From: an uncultured Oscillospiraceae bacterium | GTDB lineage: Bacteria; Bacillota; Clostridia; Oscillospirales; Oscillospiraceae | DNA length: 34,059 nt | Assembly: GCA_910579485.1 (NCBI GenBank) | Contig: CAJTVO010000022.1 | Coordinates: forward strand, 1 to 34,059 | Direction of reading: 5' to 3' | Part shown: piece after piece, positions 7,595 through 14,482 of the stretch | Layout of the letters: every line of letters starts with the position of its first letter | Numbering within the stretch: position 1 is the first letter of the stretch | Position numbers and translations under genes: made by a program | Notes under the pieces: generated by a model | Database searches by the model: none | Seen by the model: the letters and a program-made list of their open reading frames with translations, nothing else | Told to the model about the DNA's origin: nothing

Positions 7595-8887
7595 ATGGTG
7601 GTTAAATCTGAGGAACGGAAGCCGGACGGGGAGCGCCGCCGTCCGCTGGTCCGTCTCGTTTGCCGCCCGCTGGCCGCCGGGATGCTGGCAGTCTGCATCC
7701 TCCTTACCGTCTTGGCCGTAATTGCGGCCTACCCCGCCGCGCGGGAGGCGAGGGCGCTGTGGCTGCTGTTCCTTTTGGCCGCGCTGGCGCTGGGGGCCGC
7801 CGCCGGGGCGGTCCTGCTCCTGCTGCGGTTCGTCGCGTTGCGGTACCTGATCCCTCTCTCTCAGGCGGCGGAGGCCGCCGCCCTGGCCGCGGCGGGAGAT
7901 ATGACAGGGTCCGTGGGCGCTGTCCAAGCGACCTCCCCGGAGGCCGCCGCCCTGCTGGACGCGGTGAAGGATCTGGAGGTCCGGAGCACGGACTGCCTCA
8001 CGGAGCTGGAGAAGGCCCTGAAGCGACTGGCCGGAGGCGATCTCACCACGGGGATGGACTGCAAGCGCGCGGCGGAATGCGGCGGCGTCTGCGCCGCCCT
8101 GGACGGCACGGCGGAGAAGCTTCGGGGGGCCGTAGGAACGGTCCGGACCGCCCTGGAGCAGCTGACCGGGCCACTGGACGCCCTGGCGGAGGATGCCGGG
8201 GCCCTGGAGGAAGGAGCCGCCGGGCAGAGGCAGGCGCGGGACGGCCTCCGGCGGTCGCTGGAGCGTCTGGCCGGGCAGACCCGGCGGAGGGCCCAGGGAG
8301 CCGAGGAAGTCAGCGGCGCGGCGGAGGCGCTGCGGGACCGCCTGACGGACTGCGGACGGCGGCAGGAGGAGCTCTCCCAGGCGGTGGACCGGATCGGCGA
8401 GTGCGCCGCCGAGGCGGGAAAGATCGTCAAGGCCATGGAGGCCGCCTCGTTCCAGTGCAGCGTTTTGGCGCGGACCGCTTACGTGGAGGCCGCGGGGGCC
8501 GGGATCAACGGCAAGGGCTTCGCCATCGTGGCCAGCGAGCTGCGGATGCTGGCGTCACGCAGCGCCCAGTCCGCCCAGGACGCCGCCGCCTTCATGGCAG
8601 AAATGGAGCGGACGGTCCGGGAGAGCGCCGCCCTGGCGGCCGCCGCCTCCCGGGAGGTCCACGGCCTGTCGGCGGCGGGAGACGCGGTCTGCCGCCGTGC
8701 GGCGGGGGCCGCCCGGGACGCCGGGCAGGCGGAGGAATTGAAGGAGTCCGTCCGGCAGGCCGCCTGCCTGGAGGAGGCGATGGAGGCGGAGCTGGCCCGG
8801 ACGGGCCGGGCCGCGCAGACCGCCCGGCAGATCAAAGCGCGGGTGGGGAAGCTCCGGGACGCGCTGGGCGTTTTTCGCCTGCGGTGA
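7595..8887 (+). CDS. Degenerate methyl-accepting chemotaxis-like protein
   Basis: A 430-residue protein. Two membrane helices (about 25-45 and 55-80) are joined by only about 10 residues, so no extracytoplasmic sensor domain exists. A HAMP-like linker (about 81-150) and a long Ala-rich coiled-coil cytoplasmic domain follow. The hairpin tip is recognisable (VEAAGAGINGKGFAIVASELRMLA, in two halves about 297-320), but several residues nearly invariant in chemoreceptors are changed: the Asn of LNAAVEAA is Thr (294), the Arg of EAARAGE is Gly (301) and the Glu is Ile (304). No cheA, cheW or flagellar gene is nearby. It may signal differently or be structural. Start ATG at 7595 with AAGGGGG upstream. 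Confidence 0.8.
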   Translation: MVVKSEERKPDGERRRPLVRLVCRPLAAGMLAVCILLTVLAVIAAYPAAREARALWLLFLLAALALGAAAGAVLLLLRFVALRYLIPLSQAAEAAALAAAGDMTGSVGAVQATSPEAAALLDAVKDLEVRSTDCLTELEKALKRLAGGDLTTGMDCKRAAECGGVCAALDGTAEKLRGAVGTVRTALEQLTGPLDALAEDAGALEEGAAGQRQARDGLRRSLERLAGQTRRRAQGAEEVSGAAEALRDRLTDCGRRQEELSQAVDRIGECAAEAGKIVKAMEAASFQCSVLARTAYVEAAGAGINGKGFAIVASELRMLASRSAQSAQDAAAFMAEMERTVRESAALAAAASREVHGLSAAGDAVCRRAAGAARDAGQAEELKESVRQAACLEEAMEAELARTGRAAQTARQIKARVGKLRDALGVFRLR

Positions 8888-8905
8888 GGCTTTTCTGGAT
8901 ACATA

Positions 8906-8962
8906 GCTCCGGCGGGGTGCCGGCGGGAGGGTCCCGCCGGGTCCGCGCCGGGGCGTTTTTTT
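8906..8962 (+). terminator. Terminator after the chemoreceptor-like gene
   Basis: A long imperfect hairpin (8906-8955; inner perfect arms CCGGCGGGA and TCCCGCCGG at 8920-8940) followed at once by T7 (8956-8962). Confidence 0.75.
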
Positions 8963-9059
8963 GCCACATTTTGTATGAATACCGGCGGATGAAGGGGAAA
9001 AACTAGGACCTGTAAGCCGGCAGCGGCAGGCTTTCGCAACAATAAAGGAGGTAAGAGAT

Positions 9060-9272
9060 ATGGTTTTGGATCGGATCGCGCTGATCCTCGTGGTGATCGG
9101 CGCACTGAACTGGGGCGTCATCGGGCTGTTCGGCCTGGACCTGGTGGCCTTCGTCTTCGGCGGCCAGATGGCGGTGATCTCCCGTGTGATCTACGCTCTG
9201 GTGGGCCTGGGCGGCCTGTGGTGCGTTTCCCTGCTGTTCCGGGAGCGGGTGCCCAGCGAAGCGGCCGCCTGA
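9060..9272 (+). CDS. DUF378 family small membrane protein
   Basis: A 70-residue protein with two hydrophobic helices (about 4-26 and 35-60). The LVVIGALNWGVIGLFGLDLVA segment, with its NWG turn, is the DUF378 (YuzA-like) signature. Function in the family is unknown. AAAGGAGG lies about 8 bases before the ATG. It is alone between two terminator-like elements, so probably monocistronic. Confidence 0.85.
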   Translation: MVLDRIALILVVIGALNWGVIGLFGLDLVAFVFGGQMAVISRVIYALVGLGGLWCVSLLFRERVPSEAAA

Positions 9273-9281
9273 TTTCGGTCT

Positions 9282-9474
9282 CCGGCCCACTGCCGTCACC
9301 GGGCCGGAAACCGGGAGCAGCACCGTTTCAAGTCTCGAATGAAAGCTCTTTTTGATACTTTTTCTCTCGAGAAAAAGTGTGACTGCGCAAAAATTCCCGC
9401 CGGCGTGTCCGGGACGCGGGCGGAATTTTTGATATAGAGTGGCCGGGATCGGCGGGGCAAAAGCCCCGCCTTTT
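9282..9474. repeat. Intergenic palindrome cluster; dispersed repeat copy 2
   Basis: The gap after the DUF378 gene holds four hairpins. CCGGCCC / GGGCCGG (about 9285-9306) may terminate that gene. The perfect palindrome ACTTTTTCTC / GAGAAAAAGT is at 9357-9378. AAAAATTCC / GGAATTTTT (about 9389-9430) is terminator-like. GGCGGGGC / GCCCCGCC (9451-9470) is followed by T4. The CTTTTTGATACTTTTT segment and the AAAAAGT palindrome plus GC hairpin order match the element at 22-79. Confidence 0.6.
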
Positions 9475-9524
9475 CCAGCTGCGGGCATATTTCGAAAATT
9501 TTCCAGCAAACGACAAAGTTTTTC

Positions 9525-9553
9525 TTGCTTTTTTCCTCCCCATGTGATATTCT
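9525..9553 (+). promoter_or_regulatory. Promoter of rplS
   Basis: TTGCTT (9525-9530), 17-bp spacer, TATTCT (9548-9553) with a TG one base upstream, an extended -10 type. Confidence 0.6.
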
Positions 9554-9558
9554 ATCAT

Positions 9559-9645
9559 GGCGATAAAGGGCGGTCCTCTGACAAGGCTGCGTGCCAAACA
9601 GCCGCGCGCCATTCAAATTGTTATGAACGCCTATAAATTAGGAGG
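9559..9645 (+). promoter_or_regulatory. Candidate structured leader of rplS (L19-leader-like)
   Basis: The 5' UTR can fold: GGCG at 9559 with CGCC at about 9629 closes a domain containing the hairpin GGCTG/CAGCC (about 9585-9603), just before AGGAGG (9640-9645). Autoregulatory L19 leaders are known in Firmicutes; this one is judged only from position and pairing, so it stays tentative. Confidence 0.35.
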
Positions 9646-9654
9646 AAATATCCC

Positions 9655-9993
9655 ATGGATCTCATCAAGGAACTGACTAAGTCCCAGATCAAGGAAATGC
9701 CCGCCGTCAACGTCGGCGACACCGTCAAGGTGCACGTGAAGGTCAAGGAAGGCGCCCGCGAGCGTATCCAGGTCTACGAGGGCATCGTGATCGCCAAGAA
9801 GCACGGCGGCATCGAGGAAACCATCACCGTCCGCCGCGTGTCCTACGGCATCGGCGTGGAGAAGGTGTTCCCGCTCCACTCCCCCACCATCGACAAGATC
9901 GACGTGGTGCGTCACGGCGTGGTGCGCCGGGCCAAGCTCTATTATCTGCGTGACCGCGTGGGTAAGGCTGCCAAGGTTCGGGAGAAGCTCTGA
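9655..9993 (+). CDS. rplS: 50S ribosomal protein bL19
   Basis: A 112-residue protein close to the usual 113-118 of bL19. Clear family blocks: PAVNVGDTVKVHVKVKEG (about 17-34), RIQVYEGIVIAKKHGG (about 38-53), ETITVRRVSYGIGVEKVFPLHSP in consecutive stretches (about 56-78) and VVRRAKLYYLRDRVGKAAKV (about 91-109). It sits at the interface of the large and small ribosomal subunits. AGGAGG precedes the ATG. The usual rimM-trmD neighbours are absent here; the gene is monocistronic with its own promoter and terminator. Confidence 0.98.
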   Translation: MDLIKELTKSQIKEMPAVNVGDTVKVHVKVKEGARERIQVYEGIVIAKKHGGIEETITVRRVSYGIGVEKVFPLHSPTIDKIDVVRHGVVRRAKLYYLRDRVGKAAKVREKL

Positions 9994-9999
9994 TAACGC

Positions 10000-10036
10000 A
10001 AAAAGGTCCGGCAGGCGTGAGCCTGCCGGGCTTTTT
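10000..10036 (+). terminator. rplS terminator
   Basis: Arms CCGGCAGGC (10008-10016) and GCCTGCCGG (10021-10029) with a gtga loop, A-rich before and CTTTTT after. Confidence 0.9.
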
Positions 10037-10092
10037 GGTCGTTAGATCAATTCTCAATAAAAGAACGAAATACTTTATGCTTCATATTCCGG

Positions 10093-10872
10093 TCACCTCC
10101 ATACCGCTCTGGCCGGGTTCCTGGGGGCGGTACGGTGGAATCGCAGCTCCGTATGTCCTACGATCAGGCAGCTGTCGATATGCCGCGTCTCCGTGATGCC
10201 GAAATACTCCCTCAGCTCCGGGTCCGTATCGATGGCCCGGGCGGCGAAGCCGCAGTACAGCGCCCCCAGCCCCAGGGCGTGGGCCATCAGCTCCATGTTG
10301 GCCAGAGCCAGTCCGCCGTCCACCGCTCGTTCGGAGGTGACCACGATCATCTGATTGCCGCCGTAGAAGAGGGTGTCCGGCTCCTCCGGGTGGGCCAGGT
10401 AATTCTCGTAGCGGCGGTAGAGGAGCTTGCGGCCCTGTTCCAGGGCGTGACGGGCGAAGGCCTTCCATATCTTGGGGCGCATGGCCTCAAATTCCTCGTC
10501 CAGGACGGTGAAGCCCACGGTCTGGCTGTTGGAGCTGGTGGGGGCGCAGCGGCCCGCGTCCAGGAGGAGCTCCAGCTCCCGGCGGGCGGCCTTCTCGCCG
10601 GTGAAGCGGCGGATGCTCCGGCGGAAGCGCATGGCGTTGAGAAGGACCTCCGGGTCCAGGTCGAAACGGACGGGATCGTAGGGGACGGGGGCCTCCAGAT
10701 CCGGCATGGCGGGGGCTCCGGTGGGGCACAGTGCCACGCACTGGCCGCAGCCGAAGCACCAGGTCTTATTACAGCGGCAGGTGCCGTCCGCGTTTTTGAC
10801 GATGGCGTGGACGGCGCAGTTGGCGGCGCACTGGCCGCAGCCGGTGCAGAGGGCGGGGTCGATGGTCACCAT
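10093..10872 (-). CDS. Nitroreductase with N-terminal 2x[4Fe-4S] ferredoxin domain
   Basis: A 259-residue fusion. Residues 1-55 form a bacterial ferredoxin domain: C9-C12-C15-C19 and C39-C42-C45-C49 bind two clusters, with two extra Cys (32, 34) between them. Residues about 75-250 form an FMN-dependent nitroreductase domain, starting RFRRSIRRFTGEKA (FMN-binding Arg/Ser pattern) and continuing GRCAPTSSNSQ and GLALANMELMAHALGLGALYCG. Such fusions take electrons from ferredoxin-type donors to reduce nitro or flavin substrates; the true substrate is unknown. AAAGGAG lies eight bases before the ATG. It is last in a tight operon behind a small membrane protein and a GNAT enzyme, under a leader-peptide attenuator. 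Confidence 0.9.
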   Translation of the reverse strand: MVTIDPALCTGCGQCAANCAVHAIVKNADGTCRCNKTWCFGCGQCVALCPTGAPAMPDLEAPVPYDPVRFDLDPEVLLNAMRFRRSIRRFTGEKAARRELELLLDAGRCAPTSSNSQTVGFTVLDEEFEAMRPKIWKAFARHALEQGRKLLYRRYENYLAHPEEPDTLFYGGNQMIVVTSERAVDGGLALANMELMAHALGLGALYCGFAARAIDTDPELREYFGITETRHIDSCLIVGHTELRFHRTAPRNPARAVWR

Positions 10873-10884
10873 ATGTATTCTCCT

Positions 10885-11280
10885 TTATTCCAGTGAGATG
10901 TCGAATTTTCCGCAGAAGTTTTCGGAGGCGATGCGCACCCGGAAGGTCTTGAGGTCCCGGCAGTCGATCCGCTCCTCCATAGAGCCGCAGGCGTACCAGC
11001 TGTAGAGCGGGACCTTGCCGGGGCCCAGGACCTCTACGCTGGCGCCGCCGGACAGGACCTCCAGGCGGAGGGTGAGGCCGGTCTGCTTTGGGGAGGCGCG
11101 GAAATTCTTGGAGACGGTACCGCAGAAATACCGGTATTCCCCCCAGAAACGGTTGGACGTGCCCATGGCGCCGCCGGTATACGTGCCGCTTTTGACCACC
11201 AGTAGGCCGAAATAATGCAGCATATAGAAGAGCAGTCCCATCCCTATGACCATCAGGGGCAGAAATTCCCAGTTTTGCAT
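10885..11280 (-). CDS. Small membrane-anchored protein, function unknown
   Basis: About 131 residues. One hydrophobic helix (about 6-30, PLMVIGMGLLFYMLHYFGLLVV) anchors it; the rest (about 45-131) is a predicted beta-rich domain with LTLRLEVLSGGASVEVLGPG and FRVRIASENFCGKFDISLE, resembling a small extracellular or ligand-contacting sandwich. I recognise no family. GGAGG fits either a GTG at 11283 or the ATG at 11280. It lies 16 bases after the GNAT gene and 12 bases before the nitroreductase gene, so the three are one operon. Confidence 0.7.
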   Translation of the reverse strand: MQNWEFLPLMVIGMGLLFYMLHYFGLLVVKSGTYTGGAMGTSNRFWGEYRYFCGTVSKNFRASPKQTGLTLRLEVLSGGASVEVLGPGKVPLYSWYACGSMEERIDCRDLKTFRVRIASENFCGKFDISLE

Positions 11281-11296
11281 CACCGTTCCCTCCTTG

Positions 11297-11755
11297 TCAG
11301 CGCAGCGTTTTGACGAAAACCTCCATTTTGTTCTTTGCGTGGATGCTGGGGGACCTCTCGTAGCCGTTGGCCAGGTAGAACCCTACGGCATCGTCGGCGG
11401 TCAGGACGGAACGGTCCGCGCCGTGGGCCTTGAAATAGTCCTCCGCCATGCGCAGCAGCGTCTTGCCATGCCCCCGCCTCCGTAAGGCCGGGGCGACCCA
11501 GAACTCCCGGATGAACCCGAAGGGCTCCTTAAAAAACCAGTTGTCGAAGGCGGTCAGCTGGAACATGAGGAATCCGGCGGCGTTCCCCTCCCCGTCCAGC
11601 GCCAGATAGGCGAGGGTGGTCTTTTCCTCGTCCATCTCCCGGAACAGGCCGTCCCAGTCCCTGACGGAAATACCCAGTTCGGTAAAATAGGCCTGAAAAG
11701 CGGCGCGGAAGCGGGGATCGGTGAAATCGGAAAGCAGGATCGTGTTTATGGACAT
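11297..11755 (-). CDS. GNAT family N-acetyltransferase
   Basis: A 152-residue single-domain GNAT. Motif A is REFWVAPALRRRGHGKTLL (about 83-100), where RRRGHG binds the acetyl-CoA pyrophosphate; motif B is VGFYLANGYERS. The acceptor is unknown. I chose the ATG at 11755 (AAGGAG just upstream) since the longer frame runs through the terminator hairpin at 11784-11809. A leader peptide and intrinsic terminator between promoter and gene suggest attenuation, a layout often seen at antibiotic-resistance genes. First gene of the operon with a membrane protein and a ferredoxin-nitroreductase. Confidence 0.9.
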   Translation of the reverse strand: MSINTILLSDFTDPRFRAAFQAYFTELGISVRDWDGLFREMDEEKTTLAYLALDGEGNAAGFLMFQLTAFDNWFFKEPFGFIREFWVAPALRRRGHGKTLLRMAEDYFKAHGADRSVLTADDAVGFYLANGYERSPSIHAKNKMEVFVKTLR

Positions 11756-11779
11756 ATAAGCTCCTTCCCGCGGCAAAAC

Positions 11780-11809
11780 AAAAAGCGTTCCCGATCTCTC
11801 GGGAACGCT
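11780..11809 (-). terminator. Attenuator terminator upstream of the GNAT gene
   Basis: Perfect 11-bp arms (AGCGTTCCCGA at 11784-11794 and TCGGGAACGCT at 11799-11809), 4-base loop, followed on the minus strand by T5 then G and T4. It lies 24 bases before the GNAT start and after the leader peptide, so unmodified transcription should stop here. Confidence 0.85.
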
Positions 11810-11843
11810 GGATTTCTCCACTCTGCTTTCCGGCGGCAGCCGC

Positions 11844-11900
11844 TCAGGCCGCGGATGGTGAATGGCAGATCTTCCCGGGTCGGAATATCAGTGTTTTCAT
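11844..11900 (-). CDS. Leader peptide (18 aa) of the GNAT operon
   Basis: A short frame reading MKTLIFRPGKICHSPSAA, preceded by AGGTGA five bases before its ATG. It starts about 20 bases after the -10 box of the operon promoter and ends 34 bases before the terminator hairpin. Its ribosome binding site and start lie in a perfect 11-bp stem (arms 11857-11867 and 11900-11910) whose other arm is inside codons 12-15. This is the layout of ribosome-sensing attenuators. The ORF is short, so coding is inferred from its position, start signals and stem. Confidence 0.6.
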   Translation of the reverse strand: MKTLIFRPGKICHSPSAA

Positions 11901-11910
11901 GCCATTCACC
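11857..11910 (-). promoter_or_regulatory. 11-bp stem sequestering the leader-peptide start
   Basis: GGTGAATGGCA (11857-11867) and TGCCATTCACC (11900-11910) are exact inverted copies with a 32-base loop. On the RNA the first arm covers the AGGTGA Shine-Dalgarno and the start region of the leader peptide. Confidence 0.7.
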
Positions 11911-11925
11911 TGCCTTTCTGAAACC

Positions 11926-11954
11926 ATTATAGCGAACCGGGGATGGTTTGTCAA
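11926..11954 (-). promoter_or_regulatory. Promoter of the GNAT/nitroreductase operon
   Basis: Minus-strand TTGACA (11949-11954), 17-bp spacer, TATAAT (11926-11931): full consensus. Confidence 0.9.
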
Positions 11955-12068
11955 TATGCCGGGACGGAAAAACTACGGCTTTGGGGGGAATGTGGCTGAG
12001 AACAACTATCTAAGCTGGAACATAACTTGGTAAAGGGTTCAATAAAAGCCAAAGGGTGGTGAGCGTAA

Positions 12069-12236
12069 GTGAAGGAATGCTTGAAACGAGCAGGTGTTAC
12101 TCTCGCGGTGTTTGTTGTGCTTTACTTTTTGTTGCCAACGTTAATTATGTATTACGGGTATGATGTTAATGTACAAGCTATATGTATATTAGCATCTGTA
12201 ACTGGAGCAGGTTTCTATTTGGTGGGGAGCAAATAG
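12069..12236 (+). CDS. Putative small two-helix membrane protein
   Basis: A 55-codon frame from GTG at 12069 to TAG at 12234-12236, with GGTGGTGAG about six bases upstream. The product has a basic start (KECLKRA), one hydrophobic segment (about 9-29, TLAVFVVLYFLLPTLIMYYG) and a second (about 36-52, AICILASVTGAGFYLVG). No family is recognised. Base composition is AT-rich like the surrounding island. Real coding is plausible but unproven. Confidence 0.45.
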   Translation: MKECLKRAGVTLAVFVVLYFLLPTLIMYYGYDVNVQAICILASVTGAGFYLVGSK

Positions 12237-12588
12237 CTATTAAGGCGGCATTCGAACAAGGGGGCCACATTGATCCCTGATTTGTATATCCTATATTTCC
12301 CAAAATGACAAAACCCCCGCAAAAGGAAAATTGCAATCCTTTTGCGGGGGTTACATATAGGGTAATTAGCTTCCTGTAATACAACATAAGGTAATTTATG
12401 TATCTTAATCAGTAATTCAGGGGGTATAGTGAGTATACGAACGGAGTTGGTTCATTAGGTTCTTTGGACACTGATAATTATTCGGCTATTTAGCTATCAG
12501 ATTTCGATGGCTTTGTATTTTAGCGGAGTGCATAAGGCCAGAGCCGGACGAGTATCAACCCGTCCAGCTCTGGCCTGTTAATGGTTAT
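12237..12588. other. AT-rich intergenic stretch with two hairpins
   Basis: No gene is supported here. A strong hairpin with arms AACCCCCGCAAAAGGA (12312-12327) and TCCTTTTGCGGGGGTT (12337-12352) has a T-rich tail on the minus side and could serve either strand. A second hairpin, AGGCCAGAGC / GCTCTGGCCT with inner arms (12535-12576), lies just after the peptidase stop and is its likely terminator. Between 12353 and 12534 nothing is recognised. Confidence 0.6.
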
Positions 12589-13767
12589 TTAATATACTGA
12601 GTCGAGTAATTTCCAGGTGTAGGAACCATCTACATATACAACGTTGCTTGAGGAGGTGACGGTTATTGTAGTAGCATCGTCATACCAGGGGTTTTTAACA
12701 TAATAAGTGTAGTTGGTTGAAGAATTCTTTTTGTAGCCGGTTATGACAATGGCATGATATTCCTTATCACTTCCTGTCCCGGAAGACCAACATCCCATAA
12801 TAGGCTTAATCGCGCCAATCGCACTAGTTACAGTTGAGAATGATGGCGGGGAAGAGATATATACGCAGCCAGCACTGTGGGTACCATTCGCAAAGTTTTT
12901 GTAATCAGTCATATTGGGGTTGCCACCATCGCCGTTATTGTACCCACCATCAATCATCTTAGCAGCAAGTGTGGCATTAGTATAACTCGTATCAAAACGA
13001 TAGTTGAGAACAGAGGCCCATGCAGCAATCCCACATACACCTGTCTGCTTAACATGAGGAATTGGAATAGGATTGGGGCCCAGGCGCGGTTGAATTTCAT
13101 AACCGGCTGATGCCGTGAGATTTGCGCTTTCTGCGTTTTCAATGGCAGTTATAGTGGTATATTGCTGATCGGCATTTGCTTTTATGGTAGCGCATATATC
13201 TTCGATTTGTGTCTCACTAATGGGAGCAGGCTGTGTACTATCAATGGGATTTTCAAATAAAATATTTGCATTTGCGCCATCTGTTGCAAACAATTTATCG
13301 CCCAATCTGCCAATGACTAATCCGGAATCTGCATCAAGATCAGTTGAATAGAATAGTTTGTTCAGTTCTGTTGCATAGGTAGTTCCCAGTGAATAGTGAT
13401 ATTCGCTGGCCTCGCTATCATAGTATATGCCAATTGTTCCAACAACTTTGTCAGCATATACGAGAGGGGACATATAAACATCGTCTGTAATGATGCGTCC
13501 CTCTTCGTCAAAGGTGTATACAGTAAATGGGGTAGAAGCGGTCATATTATAAAAGACATCAGGGGCAAAGCCAATGGCAGTGCAGGAATCGCCTAGCTGT
13601 TCTTTCATCATCTGAAGATGCTGTGCGGCAAGGCAAGCAATATCATCTGAACAATTTGCAGAAATTTTGATGCTTGGATTGTCGTTCATCTCCACAGCAA
13701 ATGCGGGGGCAGTACCTACACAGAATATCATGGCTATTGACATGACCAGCGAAATTAACTTTTTCAT
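12589..13767 (-). CDS. Secreted papain-like cysteine peptidase (C39/C47-like)
   Basis: A 392-residue preproprotein. A signal peptide (1-24, ending PAFA) is followed by a propeptide-like domain (about 25-225) and a papain-fold catalytic domain (about 230-392). Catalytic residues occur in papain order: Gln241 (oxyanion hole), Cys245 in QTGVCGIAAWASVLNY, His338 in EYHAIVITGY and Asn359 in VKNPWYDD. This resembles staphopain and C39-like peptidases; substrate unknown. The ATG at 13767 has AAAGGAGA upstream; an in-frame extension to 13833 would place MSHMLCKEC before the signal peptide and is less likely. The gene is clearly AT-richer than its neighbours, suggesting transfer. Confidence 0.85.
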   Translation of the reverse strand: MKKLISLVMSIAMIFCVGTAPAFAVEMNDNPSIKISANCSDDIACLAAQHLQMMKEQLGDSCTAIGFAPDVFYNMTASTPFTVYTFDEEGRIITDDVYMSPLVYADKVVGTIGIYYDSEASEYHYSLGTTYATELNKLFYSTDLDADSGLVIGRLGDKLFATDGANANILFENPIDSTQPAPISETQIEDICATIKANADQQYTTITAIENAESANLTASAGYEIQPRLGPNPIPIPHVKQTGVCGIAAWASVLNYRFDTSYTNATLAAKMIDGGYNNGDGGNPNMTDYKNFANGTHSAGCVYISSPPSFSTVTSAIGAIKPIMGCWSSGTGSDKEYHAIVITGYKKNSSTNYTYYVKNPWYDDATTITVTSSSNVVYVDGSYTWKLLDSVY

Positions 13768-14075
13768 GTTTAATCTCCTTTCGTCCACGCATTCTTTACA
13801 GAGCATATGCGACATTTGTCGGTCCTCTATCACCCTCCTTAAAAAGTAGAATATAAATAGTTATTACATATTATCCCTCCTTTAAATTTCCCTTATATAT
13901 ATATAACGTACAACACCGCGATTTTTGGACACTCATACAGAAAATTTGTGAAATTAGCGCAGAGAAAATAGCATGGTGTATACACATAGCCAAATTTCCC
14001 CAAGATATTTCCCTAAAAAATGAGTCAGAGCGATGTACGGTAAAGGTTCAAACCCAAACTGGTAAGCGTGCCTAG
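13768..14075. other. AT-rich upstream region of the peptidase gene
   Basis: No full gene seen. On the minus strand there is an AAAGGAGGG (13875-13883) followed five bases later by ATG TAA (13864-13869), a start codon directly followed by a stop, and a further AAGGAGGG near 13840. An alternating AT run (about 13894-13904) lies upstream; the promoter cannot be fixed with confidence. 13910-14075 holds nothing I recognise. Confidence 0.4.
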
Positions 14076-14482
14076 ACTCTTAGACGCTACATATATCCTA
14101 ACGCGGAGTTATCTGTATCATCACGATTCCTATCCTGGGGAAATTTAAACTGTTGTGATGGGTGGGCTTATGATGAAGACTACCTCCTAACGGCAGCGCA
14201 GGAAGGAAAGAAGTTTTATGCTGGCTGCACGATTTGGCTTCAGCCGCCTGTTGACCTTGAAAAAGCGGAAGCCCGCTTAGAGAATATCAGGGCCACGTTC
14301 CCAGATACCTGTTTGACTGGGAAAGAAATGGTGATGAACGATAGGTTCTTCCCTGATTATATTTGTAGATGTAGCAAACTAAAGACTTCTTTGATTTAGA
14401 GCAGGTCTTAGAGAATTATAGGCGAATGGGCATCATGCTTTCTGCGCAGGACAGGGAAATTTTTTTCGCCTTGGCGGCATAG
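14076..14482 (+). pseudogene. Degraded gene fragment, frameshifted
   Basis: An open stretch without a start codon (14076-14399) encodes a protein-like sequence, e.g. YLLTAAQEGKKFYAG and DLEKAEARLENIRATFPDT. Near 14381 the reading continues in the next frame as KDFFDLEQVLENYRRMGIML up to the TAG at 14480-14482. This pattern fits a decayed gene with a lost 5' end and one frameshift. Family not recognised. Confidence 0.5.

Noticed and set aside
12178..12387. 69-codon minus-strand frame
   Set aside because: It covers the strong hairpin at 12312-12352, lacks a good ribosome binding site and resembles no protein.
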